Part shown: positions 12,194-20,082 of the stretch, one piece after another
Layout: each line of letters starts with the position of its first letter
Position numbering within the stretch: position 1 is the first letter of the stretch
Assembly (NCBI RefSeq): GCF_000717645.1
Contig: NZ_JNZZ01000006.1
Span: 62,001-126,000, forward strand
Reading direction: 5' to 3'
DNA from: Streptomyces californicus
GTDB lineage: Bacteria; Actinomycetota; Actinomycetes; Streptomycetales; Streptomycetaceae
Length of the DNA: 64,000 bases
The notes under the pieces: model-generated
Databases searched by the model: none
What the model was told of the DNA's origin: nothing
Seen by the model: the letters and a program-made list of their open reading frames with translations, nothing else
Program-made: the position numbers and the translations under genes

Positions 12194-12964
12194 TTACGCG
12201 CCGGACCGTTCCGTTCCGTTTCCGTCGTTCGCGGCCGCCTGCTTCCGCTCCCGCTTGGCCTCCTCCGCCTTGGCCTTCGCCTCCTCGGCGATCTGGCGCT
12301 TGGCGGCGGTGGCGTAGACGTCGACGTACTCCTGGCCGGAGAGCTTCATGATCTCGTACATGACCTCGTCGGTCACCGAGCGGAGGATGAAGCGGTCGCC
12401 GTCCATGCCCTGGTAGCGGCTGAAGTCGAGGGGCTCGCCGATCCTGATGCCGGGGCGCATGAGCTTGGGCATCACCTGGCCGGGCGGCTGGATCTTCTCG
12501 GTGTCGATCATGGCGACCGGGATCACGGGCGCTCCGGTGGCCAGCGCGACCCGGGCCAGCCCGCCGGGCTTGCCCCGGTAGAGGCGGCCGTCGGGCGAGC
12601 GGGTGCCCTCGGGGTAGATGCCGAAGAGGTTGCCGCTCTCGACGACCTGGATGCCGGCCTTGATCGCGGCCTCGCCCGCGCCGCGCGCTCCGGAGCGGTC
12701 GACGGGGAGCTGGCCGACGCCCTTGAAGAAGGCGGCGGTGAGCTTGCCCTTGACCCCGGGGGCGGTGAAGTACTCGGACTTGGCGATGAACGTGACCTTG
12801 CGGTCCAGCACGGCCGGGAGGAAGAACGAGTCGGAGAAGGAGAGGTGGTTGCTCGCGAGGATCGCCGGACCGCGCTCGGGAATGTTCTCCAGGCCCTCCA
12901 CCCACGGCCGGAAGGCGAGCTTCAGGGACCCGCCGATGGAGAACTTCATTGCGCCGTAGATCAA
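12194..12964 (-). CDS. 1-acyl-sn-glycerol-3-phosphate acyltransferase family protein (PlsC)
   Basis: Transfers an acyl chain to lysophosphatidate or a related lipid acceptor at the membrane. 256 aa from the chosen start. Motif I NHLSFSD (HX4D) is near residue 40 and motif III YPEGTRS near 118; VPVDRSG and VPVAMIDTEKI-like strands follow. The C-terminal 40 residues are a charged Lys/Glu/Ala helix. The TTG at 12964 is preferred because a perfect AGGAGG lies 8 bases upstream; the nearest ATG is 15 bases further in, too far from that site. It precedes the macS-like gene by 30 bp and may share its transcript. Confidence 0.9.
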   Translation of the reverse strand: MIYGAMKFSIGGSLKLAFRPWVEGLENIPERGPAILASNHLSFSDSFFLPAVLDRKVTFIAKSEYFTAPGVKGKLTAAFFKGVGQLPVDRSGARGAGEAAIKAGIQVVESGNLFGIYPEGTRSPDGRLYRGKPGGLARVALATGAPVIPVAMIDTEKIQPPGQVMPKLMRPGIRIGEPLDFSRYQGMDGDRFILRSVTDEVMYEIMKLSGQEYVDVYATAAKRQIAEEAKAKAEEAKRERKQAAANDGNGTERSGA

Positions 12965-13176
12965 CTCTGGTGCCTCCTGTGTGCTGTCCGTAGACCTTAG
13001 CCTGTGGGACCTCCTCCTCCCCCGCCCGCCCGGGGGCCGCCCGGCCGGACTGGGAGCCCGCGCGGGGCCGGGACGGCCCTGGTCGGTGTCGGTCCGGTCG
13101 CGTACGGTGAAGTCATCCGTCAAGCACTCCCCCAGGTGCGTCCTCCCCCGCCCCGTCCCACGAACAGGAGACCCTG

Positions 13177-13956
13177 GTGCCGGTCCTCCCTGGAGCCGAG
13201 CCGTTCCGCCACGAGGGCGGAGAGGTCGGCGTCCTCCTCTGTCATGGCTTCACCGGATCCCCGCAGTCGCTGCGCCCCTGGGCCGACCACCTCGCCGAGC
13301 GGGGGCTGACGGTCTCGCTGCCGCTGCTGCCGGGCCACGGCACCCGCTGGGAGGACATGGCGGTCACTGGCTGGCAGGACTGGTACGCGGAGGTGGACCG
13401 GGAGCTGCGGATCCTCGTCGGGAAGTGCGAGCGGGTCTTCGTCTTCGGGCTCTCCATGGGCGGGGCGCTGTCCCTGCGGCTCGCGGCCAAGCACGGCGAC
13501 GCGATCAGCGGTCTGGTGCTGGTCAACCCGGCCAACAAGGTGCACGGCCTCTCGGCGTACGCGCTGCCGGTCGCCCGTCATCTGGTGCGGACGACGAAGG
13601 GCGTGGCCGACGACATCGCGCTGCCCGGCTCCCACGAGGTGGGGTACACCAAGGTGCCGCTGCACGCCGCCCACTCGCTGCGGAGGTTCCTGGCGCTGGT
13701 CGACGGGGAGCTGCCCCAGGTGACCCAGCCGCTGGTGCTGCTGCGCAGCCCGCAGGACCACGTCGTGCCGCCCGCCGACAGCGCGCGCGTCCTGAGCCGG
13801 ATCTCCTCCACGGACGTCGAGGAGATCCTGCTGGAACAGAGCTACCACGTGGCGACGTTGGACCATGACGCGGAGCGGATCTTCGATGAGAGCTACCGGT
13901 TCATCGGCCGTCTCGCACCGAACGTCGGGATGAAGGGGAGCACGTCCGGTGGCTGA
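13177..13956 (+). CDS. Alpha/beta hydrolase, carboxylesterase/monoacylglycerol lipase type
   Basis: Probable cytosolic esterase acting on short acyl esters or monoacylglycerols (Est30-like). 259 aa. The catalytic triad is visible: Ser93 in GLSMGG, Asp194 in SPQDHVVP and His224 in SYHVATLD; the oxyanion strand is VLLCHGFTGSP. The GTG at 13177 follows CAGGAGA at a normal distance. The last 8 bp overlap the start of the next gene, so they are translationally linked. Confidence 0.9.
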   Translation: MPVLPGAEPFRHEGGEVGVLLCHGFTGSPQSLRPWADHLAERGLTVSLPLLPGHGTRWEDMAVTGWQDWYAEVDRELRILVGKCERVFVFGLSMGGALSLRLAAKHGDAISGLVLVNPANKVHGLSAYALPVARHLVRTTKGVADDIALPGSHEVGYTKVPLHAAHSLRRFLALVDGELPQVTQPLVLLRSPQDHVVPPADSARVLSRISSTDVEEILLEQSYHVATLDHDAERIFDESYRFIGRLAPNVGMKGSTSGG

Positions 13957-14644
13957 GAACGACGCGGAGCGCACGAGCGGCGACGAGGAGCGCGAACCGC
14001 GCCCCACCGAGCCGGCGGCCGTCCCGGAGGGGACGGCGAAGCCGGCCGGGGCCGAGGGGGCGGAGCAGGAGCGGGCGATCGACGAGGACGCGGCGTGGGC
14101 CGCGATCGTCGCGGGGTACGGGGAGGAGCCGCCGGACCCGCCGGGCGCCAAGCCGTTCAAGTCGATCGAGGACCTGGCTCTGCTGGAGGAAGACCAGCTC
14201 AACGCGGTGGGGCCGGACGGCTCCGCCGGGGGTCCGGCGGACAAGGGATCCGGCAAGACGCCCCCGAAGCCGCCGGAGAAGAAGCCGCTGGGCAGTTCGG
14301 TGGTCTTCGCGCCGGGCGTCGCGGGTCCGCGCGACTACGAGCTGCCCGGGTCGAAGGACGACGGGGTCGGCGCTCCGGACGACGGGGACGAGGGCCATTT
14401 CGTGCCCCCGGAGCCGCCGCCGCTGCCGGAGGCCGACGTCACCGCGAAGTTCGCCTGGCTCGCGGTGATCGGCGGGCCGGTGCTGATGCTGGTCGCGGTG
14501 CTGTTCCAGTGGGAGATGACGTGGTGGCTCACCACGCTGTGCATCGGCGGCTTCCTCGGCGGCTTCGCCACCCTGGTGGCCCGGATGCCGCACGACGACG
14601 ATGACGACACCTACGACGACCCGGGGCGCGGCGCGGTCGTGTAG
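13949..14644 (+). CDS. Conserved actinobacterial membrane protein of unknown function
   Basis: 231 aa. Residues 1-165 are acidic, Pro/Gly-rich and probably disordered, with one structured-looking segment AKPFKSIEDLALLEEDQLNA. Two hydrophobic helices follow (about 172-190 and 194-213), then an acidic tail with five consecutive aspartates. The GTG at 13949 overlaps the esterase stop. No known catalytic motif. A DNA tandem repeat begins in its last codons and crosses the stop, so the C-terminal residues GRGAVV are encoded by repeat sequence. Confidence 0.8.
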   Translation: MAENDAERTSGDEEREPRPTEPAAVPEGTAKPAGAEGAEQERAIDEDAAWAAIVAGYGEEPPDPPGAKPFKSIEDLALLEEDQLNAVGPDGSAGGPADKGSGKTPPKPPEKKPLGSSVVFAPGVAGPRDYELPGSKDDGVGAPDDGDEGHFVPPEPPPLPEADVTAKFAWLAVIGGPVLMLVAVLFQWEMTWWLTTLCIGGFLGGFATLVARMPHDDDDDTYDDPGRGAVV

Positions 14645-14733
14645 GGCGGGTCCGGCGGATCCCGGCGCGGTCGTGCAGGGCGGGGGGTCCGGCGGATCCC
14701 GGCGCGGTCGTGCAGGGCGCGTCCGGCGGATCG
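14630..14733. repeat. Tandem repeat (34-37 bp, 3 copies) spanning a stop codon
   Basis: Units start at 14630, 14664 and 14701 with GGCGCGGTCGTGYAGGGC followed by GTCCGGCGGATC. Unit 1 contains the TAG stop of the membrane-protein gene; in unit 2 the same position reads CAG. Confidence 0.85.
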
Positions 14734-14795
14734 TGACCGGGTCCGCGTCGCCCGGTGCGGCCTGTCCGGTTCCGTTACGCCCGGCACGCCCCGGG

Positions 14796-15551
14796 TCACC
14801 CGGCGGCGGGGACCCTGAGGGCGGCCAGGACCGGCAGATGGTCGGTGGCCGCCCTCAGGTCGTCCTCGCTCACGCCGGGCAGCCCGGTCGGCACCCCGCA
14901 GCCGAGCACCTCGATGCCCGGTGTCGCGAAGACCGCGTCGATGCGCTTACGGGGCTCCGGGGGCGGGAACGTCAGCTCGCCGCCCCACGGGGCGACGGCC
15001 CGGCAGTCCTGGAGCGGCCCGGCCAGGCGCCGGAACGCGTTCCCGGTCGGTACGTCGTTGAGGTCGCCGCCCGCCACGGCGTGCTCCACTCCCATCGCGG
15101 CCAGCCGCTCCAGCAGCAGGTCGGCCTGGGCGAGCCGTTCGTCGCGCTGGAGGCTCAGGTGGCAGCTCAGCACCCCGAGGCGGGCGCCGCCGATCCGCAC
15201 CACGGCGGTGGCGAAGCCCCGGCGGTGCAGGCCGGGGGTACGCGGCAGCAGGACGTCCTCGGTGCGCTCGACGCCCGCCCGCAGCGAGCACAGCAGCAGG
15301 GGTCCGGCGGCGGTGGCCCCGCCGCTCAGCACGAGCAGATCGCTGCTCCTGGCGAGCCGCGCGGCGGCCTTGCGCCAGCGGAAGAAGCGCGGGGCCTCCT
15401 GGACGAGGACCAGGTCGGGGGCGCAGGCGCGGATGACGCGGGCCAGGGCCTCGGTGTCGTCGCGCATCGAGCGGACGTTGTAGCTCAGCACCCGGACGAC
15501 GGCTGAACCGTCCGCCTCGGTACGGGAGTCGGGCAGGGGCGTCAGGACCAT
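14796..15551 (-). CDS. Endonuclease/exonuclease/phosphatase-family hydrolase
   Basis: Mg-dependent phosphoesterase fold (DNase I/sphingomyelinase superfamily). 251 aa. Motifs in order: LSYNVRSM, LVQEAPRFF (metal Glu), LSCHLSLQ, AGGDLNDVP (metal Asp/Asn) and ATDHLPVLA (catalytic His). No signal peptide or membrane segment, so it is probably cytosolic; substrate unknown. The ATG at 15551 (MVLTPLP) is the natural start; frame extends upstream into the glkA terminator and is not used. Confidence 0.87.
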   Translation of the reverse strand: MVLTPLPDSRTEADGSAVVRVLSYNVRSMRDDTEALARVIRACAPDLVLVQEAPRFFRWRKAAARLARSSDLLVLSGGATAAGPLLLCSLRAGVERTEDVLLPRTPGLHRRGFATAVVRIGGARLGVLSCHLSLQRDERLAQADLLLERLAAMGVEHAVAGGDLNDVPTGNAFRRLAGPLQDCRAVAPWGGELTFPPPEPRKRIDAVFATPGIEVLGCGVPTGLPGVSEDDLRAATDHLPVLAALRVPAAG

Positions 15552-15569
15552 GCGGGCCACGATACGACG

Positions 15570-15607
15570 GACGCCCGCCGCTGCCCCGGAGGGCGGCGGC
15601 GGGCGTC
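15570..15607 (-). terminator. Terminator downstream of glkA
   Basis: A GC-rich stem of about 16 bp (15570-15585 with 15592-15607, one G-T pair), 25 bp after the glkA stop on the minus strand. Confidence 0.7.
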
Positions 15608-15631
15608 GGGTGCGTCGTGCGCGGGTCCGGA

Positions 15632-16573
15632 TCAGCCCTGGCGGGCGAGGTCGGCCGCGCCCACGAGCCCTGCCTTGCCGCCGAGTTGGGCGGCGAGGAC
15701 CTGGGCGTGCGGGCGCCATTCGCCGCCGATCAGCCAGCGCCGGAACGACTTGCGGATCGGGTCGAGGACCAGCTCGCCCTCGTCCGAGACGCCGCCGCCG
15801 ACGATGAACGCGGACGGGTCGAACAGCGAGGCGAGGTCGGCCAGTCCGGCGCCGGCCCAGCGGGCCAGCTCGCGGAAGGAGTCGATGGCGACCGGGTCGC
15901 CCTGGCGGGCGGCCTCGCTGATGTGCTTGCCCTCGATGCCGTCCACCGAGCCGTCGCCGAGGCCGAGGAGCACGGTGGCGTTCTCGGGGGTGGCGTTGGC
16001 ACGCTGCTTGGCGTACCGGACCAGTGCGCGGCCGGAGGCGTACTGCTCCCAGCAGCCCTGGCTGCCGCAGCCGCAGAGCAGACCGTCCGGGACGACCCGG
16101 ATGTGGCCGAACTCGGCGGCCACGCCGAAGCGTCCGCGGCGCAGCTTGTTGCCGATGATGATGCCGCCGCCGAGGCCGGTGCCGAGCGTGATGCAGATGA
16201 CGTCGTCGTGGCCCTGGCCGGCCCCGAAGCGGTATTCGCCCCAGGCCGCGGCGTTGGCGTCGTTCTCGACGACGACGGGCAGGCCGACGCGCTGTTCGAC
16301 CTTGTCCTTGAGCGGCTCGTGGCGCCAGTCGATGTTGGGCGCGAACAGGACGGTGGCACGCTTGTCGTCCACGTAGCCGGCGGCGCCGATGCCGACGGCC
16401 TCCACGTCGTGTCCGTCGCTCGCTCCGGCGACCGCCGCGCAGATCGCGTCGACGATGCCTTCGGCCGTCGGCGGGGTCGCCACCTTGAACGTCGAGAGGA
16501 TCCGGCCCTCTTCGTCGACCACTCCAGCCGCGATCTTCGTGCCGCCGATATCGACGCCGATGGTGAGTCCCAT
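15632..16573 (-). CDS. glkA: ROK-family glucokinase GlkA
   Basis: ATP-dependent glucose phosphorylation and, in Streptomyces, the protein needed for glucose (carbon catabolite) repression. 313 aa. DIGGTKIAAG near residue 8 (phosphate loop), ENDANAAAWGEY, LGTGLGGGIIIG and the ROK zinc signature LCGCGSQGCWEQ near 166-177 are all present. The sequence agrees closely with what I recall of S. coelicolor GlkA. The small upstream gene at 16694-17164 is its regular genomic companion. Confidence 0.97.
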   Translation of the reverse strand: MGLTIGVDIGGTKIAAGVVDEEGRILSTFKVATPPTAEGIVDAICAAVAGASDGHDVEAVGIGAAGYVDDKRATVLFAPNIDWRHEPLKDKVEQRVGLPVVVENDANAAAWGEYRFGAGQGHDDVICITLGTGLGGGIIIGNKLRRGRFGVAAEFGHIRVVPDGLLCGCGSQGCWEQYASGRALVRYAKQRANATPENATVLLGLGDGSVDGIEGKHISEAARQGDPVAIDSFRELARWAGAGLADLASLFDPSAFIVGGGVSDEGELVLDPIRKSFRRWLIGGEWRPHAQVLAAQLGGKAGLVGAADLARQG

Positions 16574-16650
16574 GAATCCCTCAGTTCCGGTCGAGCCCCG
16601 CTAGGGCCAACCGTACCCGAGGCCGGGCCCCGCACCGGCCGGAGCCGGTG

Positions 16651-16679
16651 GGTACCGGCCGCTGTGCGCGGCCGGTACC
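16651..16679 (-). terminator. Hairpin between glkA and the upstream small gene
   Basis: GGTACCGGCCGC at 16651-16662 pairs perfectly with 16668-16679 (12 bp, 5-base loop), 15 bp after the stop of the minus-strand gene at 16694. Confidence 0.75.
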
Positions 16680-16693
16680 GGGCGGCCGGGCCG

Positions 16694-17164
16694 TCAGTCG
16701 AGGTCGATGCGCTCGGTGCCGGAGGGGCCTTCGTCGCGGGGGTCGGCGGGGTCGTCGGCGGGCTTCTCCGCCGGGCGGGACGAGCCGGACGCGCCGTCGG
16801 TGGTGCGGGTCCAGCGGCTCTCCTGGCCCTCGACCGCGGAGCGGTAGGCGGCGAGGAGTTCGCTGCCGGCCGCCGCGAGGTGGTCGAAGACCTGGGGGTT
16901 GCGTTCGATGACCGGCTCGACGGCGGACCTGGCCTGCCGGATGGCCTGCTGGACCGCGCCCTGGGCGGCGATGCCGAGGAGCGGGGTCTGGAGCGAGGAG
17001 ACCTTGTCGGCGACGGCGTCGACGAGCTTGCGCAGCTCCTCGGCGGCCGAGCCGGGCGGGGGCCCGTACCGGGCGCGGCGGCGGGCCTGCTCGGAGGCGA
17101 GGTCCTCGGCGCAGGCGTCGGCCCACGCGTCGCCGTCGACGGGACGATCGGTGGCTTCACTCAT
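16694..17164 (-). CDS. DUF5304-like protein, companion of glkA (SCO2127-like)
   Basis: 156 aa, no known enzymatic motif. The middle (about 20-125) is predicted helical (AEELRKLVDAVADKVSSLQ, AVQQAIRQARSAVEPVIERN), flanked by acidic disordered ends. The ATG at 17164 has AGGAG 6 bases upstream; longer forms are unlikely. The gene next to glkA in S. coelicolor has been linked to glucose repression and to the BldKB transporter, and this gene has the same place and size. Function inferred only from position. Confidence 0.75.
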   Translation of the reverse strand: MSEATDRPVDGDAWADACAEDLASEQARRRARYGPPPGSAAEELRKLVDAVADKVSSLQTPLLGIAAQGAVQQAIRQARSAVEPVIERNPQVFDHLAAAGSELLAAYRSAVEGQESRWTRTTDGASGSSRPAEKPADDPADPRDEGPSGTERIDLD

Positions 17165-17246
17165 GGCGGGCTCCTGCGACGCGGGCGGCCGACGGTCGGC
17201 CTGCGGTTCGCGTACCACCGACGTTACCCGAACGGCCCCGGGCGGT

Positions 17247-18431
17247 TCAGGTGGTGCGCGGCCACAGCGCCGGATCGGGCGTGAACCGGACCCGCAGCAC
17301 CCCGTCGGTCAGCGCGGCGCCGGAGACGGTGCAGCGGCGCAGCGCGGAGGCGATCCGCACGATCCGGTGGAAGGGGCCGACGGTCAGGAGGAGTTCGTCG
17401 CCGCGGCGGACCAGGCGCAGGTGCTCCTTGGCGGCCCCGGGCAGCGGCAGGCACCAGGTGAGGGTGGTGGCCCCGTCCTCGGCGTCCCGCTCCTCCTCGG
17501 TCCACCACGGCTCCCCGGCCCGGCCCGGCGTACGGGTGTCGGGGGCAGGGATCTCCAGGGCGGCGAGGTCGTCCGGGCCGTGCGGGTCGCGGCCCAGGTG
17601 GGCGGCCTCGTGCACGGGGAGGCCCGGGGCGTCCTGGCGCCAGTGGTCGAGGCACTTCTCCTGCTGGGCGGCGAGCCCGGCGAACCAGGGGTCCGAGGAG
17701 TGGCGGGGCAGGACGCGGGAGGCGACCAGCAGGTCGGCGCGGAGCCCGTACAGCGCGAGGCCGGTCCGGGCGGTGCGCAGGGCGTCCTCGGCGGCCGGGC
17801 CGGGCTCCGCGACCAGCCGGAGCGTGGTGGAGGCGTCCTCGATCAGCGCCTGGACGGCGGCCAGTTCGGCGTCCTTGCGGGCGGCGGCCTCGTACAGCCA
17901 CTGGGCGGGCATCGGGACCCCGGCGAGCTGGGCGAGGACCGGGCGCAGGGCGCGGGCGGCCTGGCGTTCGGCGGGGAGGAGCCGGCGCAGGTAGCGGCGG
18001 AGCTGTTCGGGGAGGGCGAGCAGTGCCAGCGCCTCGGTCAGCGGTGGCAGGTCGACGACGAGGACGTCGTAGCCGGACCAGTCGCCCTCGGCGGCGCGGC
18101 GCAGGGCGTGCAGGAGGGCGAGCTGCGGGGCGCCGGGGAGTTCGGTCAGCTCCTCGCCGTCGAGCCGGCCCGCGCCGAGCAGGTCCAGGAGGCCGGAGGC
18201 GCGGTCCTGGAGGTCGGTGAGTTCGGCGCGGAAGTGCGCGCCGGAGTCGATGCGGGCGTGGTCGAGCGGGCCGGCGACCCGGGTGGGCTCGGCGGCGGCC
18301 GGGAGGCCGGGTATCGGCTCGGCGGAGAGCAGCAGGGTGCGGGCGCCGTCCGCGGCGGCGGCCAGGGCCGTGGCCGCCGCGACGGTGGTACGGCCCGCGC
18401 CGCCGGGGCCGGTGACCAGGACCGTACGCAC
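17247..18431 (-). CDS. ArsA/GET3-like ATPase with an altered P-loop
   Basis: 394 aa. The N-terminus VLVTGPGGAGRTTVAAATA is the deviant Walker A of the ArsA/MinD group, but the signature lysine is Pro9 and the P-loop lysine is Arg14 (canonical form KGGVGKT). DVLVVDLPP near 125 matches the Walker B/A' region, and the C-terminal ~80 residues resemble the ArsA HSP20-like (beta) domain. Without these lysines ATP hydrolysis may be weak or absent. The GTG at 18431 lies 5 bp after the SRPBCC stop, indicating translational coupling. Function unknown; arsenite transport is unlikely, as no ars genes are near. Confidence 0.8.
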   Translation of the reverse strand: MRTVLVTGPGGAGRTTVAAATALAAAADGARTLLLSAEPIPGLPAAAEPTRVAGPLDHARIDSGAHFRAELTDLQDRASGLLDLLGAGRLDGEELTELPGAPQLALLHALRRAAEGDWSGYDVLVVDLPPLTEALALLALPEQLRRYLRRLLPAERQAARALRPVLAQLAGVPMPAQWLYEAAARKDAELAAVQALIEDASTTLRLVAEPGPAAEDALRTARTGLALYGLRADLLVASRVLPRHSSDPWFAGLAAQQEKCLDHWRQDAPGLPVHEAAHLGRDPHGPDDLAALEIPAPDTRTPGRAGEPWWTEEERDAEDGATTLTWCLPLPGAAKEHLRLVRRGDELLLTVGPFHRIVRIASALRRCTVSGAALTDGVLRVRFTPDPALWPRTT

Positions 18432-18436
18432 GGGGC

Positions 18437-18886
18437 TCAGGTCCCCGGGGCGGACTCGACGCGCTTCTTGAGGCCGGCGAGGGCGCGGTCGATGATGACC
18501 TTCTCGGCCTTGCGCTTGATCATGCCGAGGAGCGGGATCTTGACGTCGACGGCGAGCCGGTAGGTGACCTCGGTGCGCGTGCCGCCGGCGAGCGGGGTGA
18601 GGGCGTAGGTGCCGTCGAGGGAGCGCAGCATCTGGGACTTGACCAGGCTCCAGCTGACCTCGTTCTCGCCGGTCCAGGTGTAGGAGAGGACGTGGTCGTC
18701 CTTGATCGCGCCGGCGTCCAGGACGAGGCGGACCCGCTCGGCGCGGCCCCGGTCGTCGGTGGCGAGGACCTCGGCCTCCTTGACCTCGCCGGTCCACTCC
18801 GGGTAGCGGGCGAAGTCGGCGATCACGCCCATGACGTCGGCCGGCGCCGCCTCGATCGTGATGCTCGAGCTGGTGTGTTCAGCCAT
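18437..18886 (-). CDS. SRPBCC (START/polyketide-cyclase-like) protein
   Basis: 149 aa helix-grip fold that binds hydrophobic ligands. The family pattern is clear: IEAAPADVMGVIADFARYPEWTGEVKEAEVL at the start region (in pieces), SWSLVKSQMLRSLDGTYAL, and a long C-terminal helix MIKRKAEKVIIDRALAGLKK. It is not near a polyketide cluster, so it is probably a membrane-lipid or coenzyme-Q-binding-like protein. The ATPase gene starts 5 bp downstream and the two probably form one operon. Confidence 0.88.
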   Translation of the reverse strand: MAEHTSSSITIEAAPADVMGVIADFARYPEWTGEVKEAEVLATDDRGRAERVRLVLDAGAIKDDHVLSYTWTGENEVSWSLVKSQMLRSLDGTYALTPLAGGTRTEVTYRLAVDVKIPLLGMIKRKAEKVIIDRALAGLKKRVESAPGT

Positions 18887-18995
18887 CGCCGTGGCCCTCC
18901 AGTGCGGTGTAACCGGTCCCGTTCGGCAGAGGTCTGCCGCTGTGCAGGCTATCGCGTGCCCAGGGCGCTCCGGTCCGCGGCCCGGCGGCCCGCGT

Positions 18996-19802
18996 TCACC
19001 AGCTCAGCGCCCAGGGGGTCCCGGTGGAGGCGAAGTGGCCGACGTTGACGCACTCGGTGGCGCCGATGCGCATCCGGCGGACCAACGGCTGGTGAACATG
19101 GCCGAAAAGCGCGTATCGGGGGCGGGTCGCGCGTATCGCCTCCAGCAGGGCCGGGCTGCCGCGCTCGAAGCGGCGGGCGACGGTGTCGTACGTCAGCTCG
19201 GGGACCTCGGGCGGGATGTGCGAGCAGAGGACGTCCACCTCGCCGAGCGCCTCGACCTTGGCGGCGTACTCCTCGTCGCTGATCTCGTACGGGGTGTTCA
19301 TCGGCGTCCTGAGCCCGCCGCCGACGAAGCCGAAGACCCGGCCGCCGATCTCGACGCGCTCGCCGTCCAGCACGGTGGTGCCCGGCCGGGTGTACTCGGG
19401 CCAGAGGTCGGGGACGTCGACGTTGCCGTAGGTGGCGTACGTCGGAGTGGGGAAGGCCGCGAAGAGTTCGGCGTACTGTCTGCGCACCGCGCCGAGGATC
19501 TCCGCGTTGCGGTCGCGGCCCGCCCACAGCTCGCGGCCGAAGGCTCGGGCCTCGTCGTAGCGGCGGGCGGTGCGCAGGGCGACGATGCGGTCGGCGTTCT
19601 CCACGCCGAACAGATCGGGGAAGATGCCGCGCGAGTGGTCGGCGTAGTCGAGGAAGAGCACCAGGTCACCGAGGCAGATCAGGGCGTCGGCGCCGTCTCC
19701 GGCGCGGGCCAGGGCCTCGGTGTTGCCGTGCACGTCGCTGACCACGTGGATCCGGGTGGGCCGGGTGGCCGCGCCCCCGTCGTCCGGTTCGCTGCCTCGC
19801 AT
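18996..19802 (-). CDS. Calcineurin-like metallophosphoesterase
   Basis: 268 aa. Dinuclear metal motifs: HVVSDVHGN (D-x-H), LICLGDLVLF (GD), YATYGNVD (GN, with Val-Asp where GNHD/E is usual), LCSHIPPE and LFGHVHQPL. These define a cytosolic phosphodiesterase or phosphatase; the substrate is unknown. The ATG at 19802 begins MRGSEPDD, and residues 1-15 are not conserved-looking, so an internal start is possible. Confidence 0.87.
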   Translation of the reverse strand: MRGSEPDDGGAATRPTRIHVVSDVHGNTEALARAGDGADALICLGDLVLFLDYADHSRGIFPDLFGVENADRIVALRTARRYDEARAFGRELWAGRDRNAEILGAVRRQYAELFAAFPTPTYATYGNVDVPDLWPEYTRPGTTVLDGERVEIGGRVFGFVGGGLRTPMNTPYEISDEEYAAKVEALGEVDVLCSHIPPEVPELTYDTVARRFERGSPALLEAIRATRPRYALFGHVHQPLVRRMRIGATECVNVGHFASTGTPWALSW

Positions 19803-20082
19803 GGGATCACCCTAGGCGGCCCGCTCCTTCGCTGGGTAGACCGTCCGGACCTGCGGTTACTTCCACGTCGGGACGGCTGTGGACTACTGTGCGCGAAAGG
19901 GCCATTTATATGTGTGATGCATAAGACATCTGGCCGGAACCCCCTATCCGGAACCGAGTACCGGTGGGTAACGTCCCGGGCAGTCCAGTCGTGCTCACCC
20001 CACTGAGCACCCGCCATTCCTGGACAGCAGCCGGTGCGTCACACAGAGCCGTGGCACCGGAGCCCGATGAGGAGCAGCAGTC
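19803..20082. other. Divergent intergenic region, 280 bp
   Basis: Upstream of both the phosphoesterase (minus) and the acyl-CoA ligase (plus). The A+T-rich patch CATTTATATGTGTGATGCAT near 19903-19922 is the most promoter-like stretch, but no clear -35/-10 pair, operator or ORF could be assigned. Confidence 0.4.
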
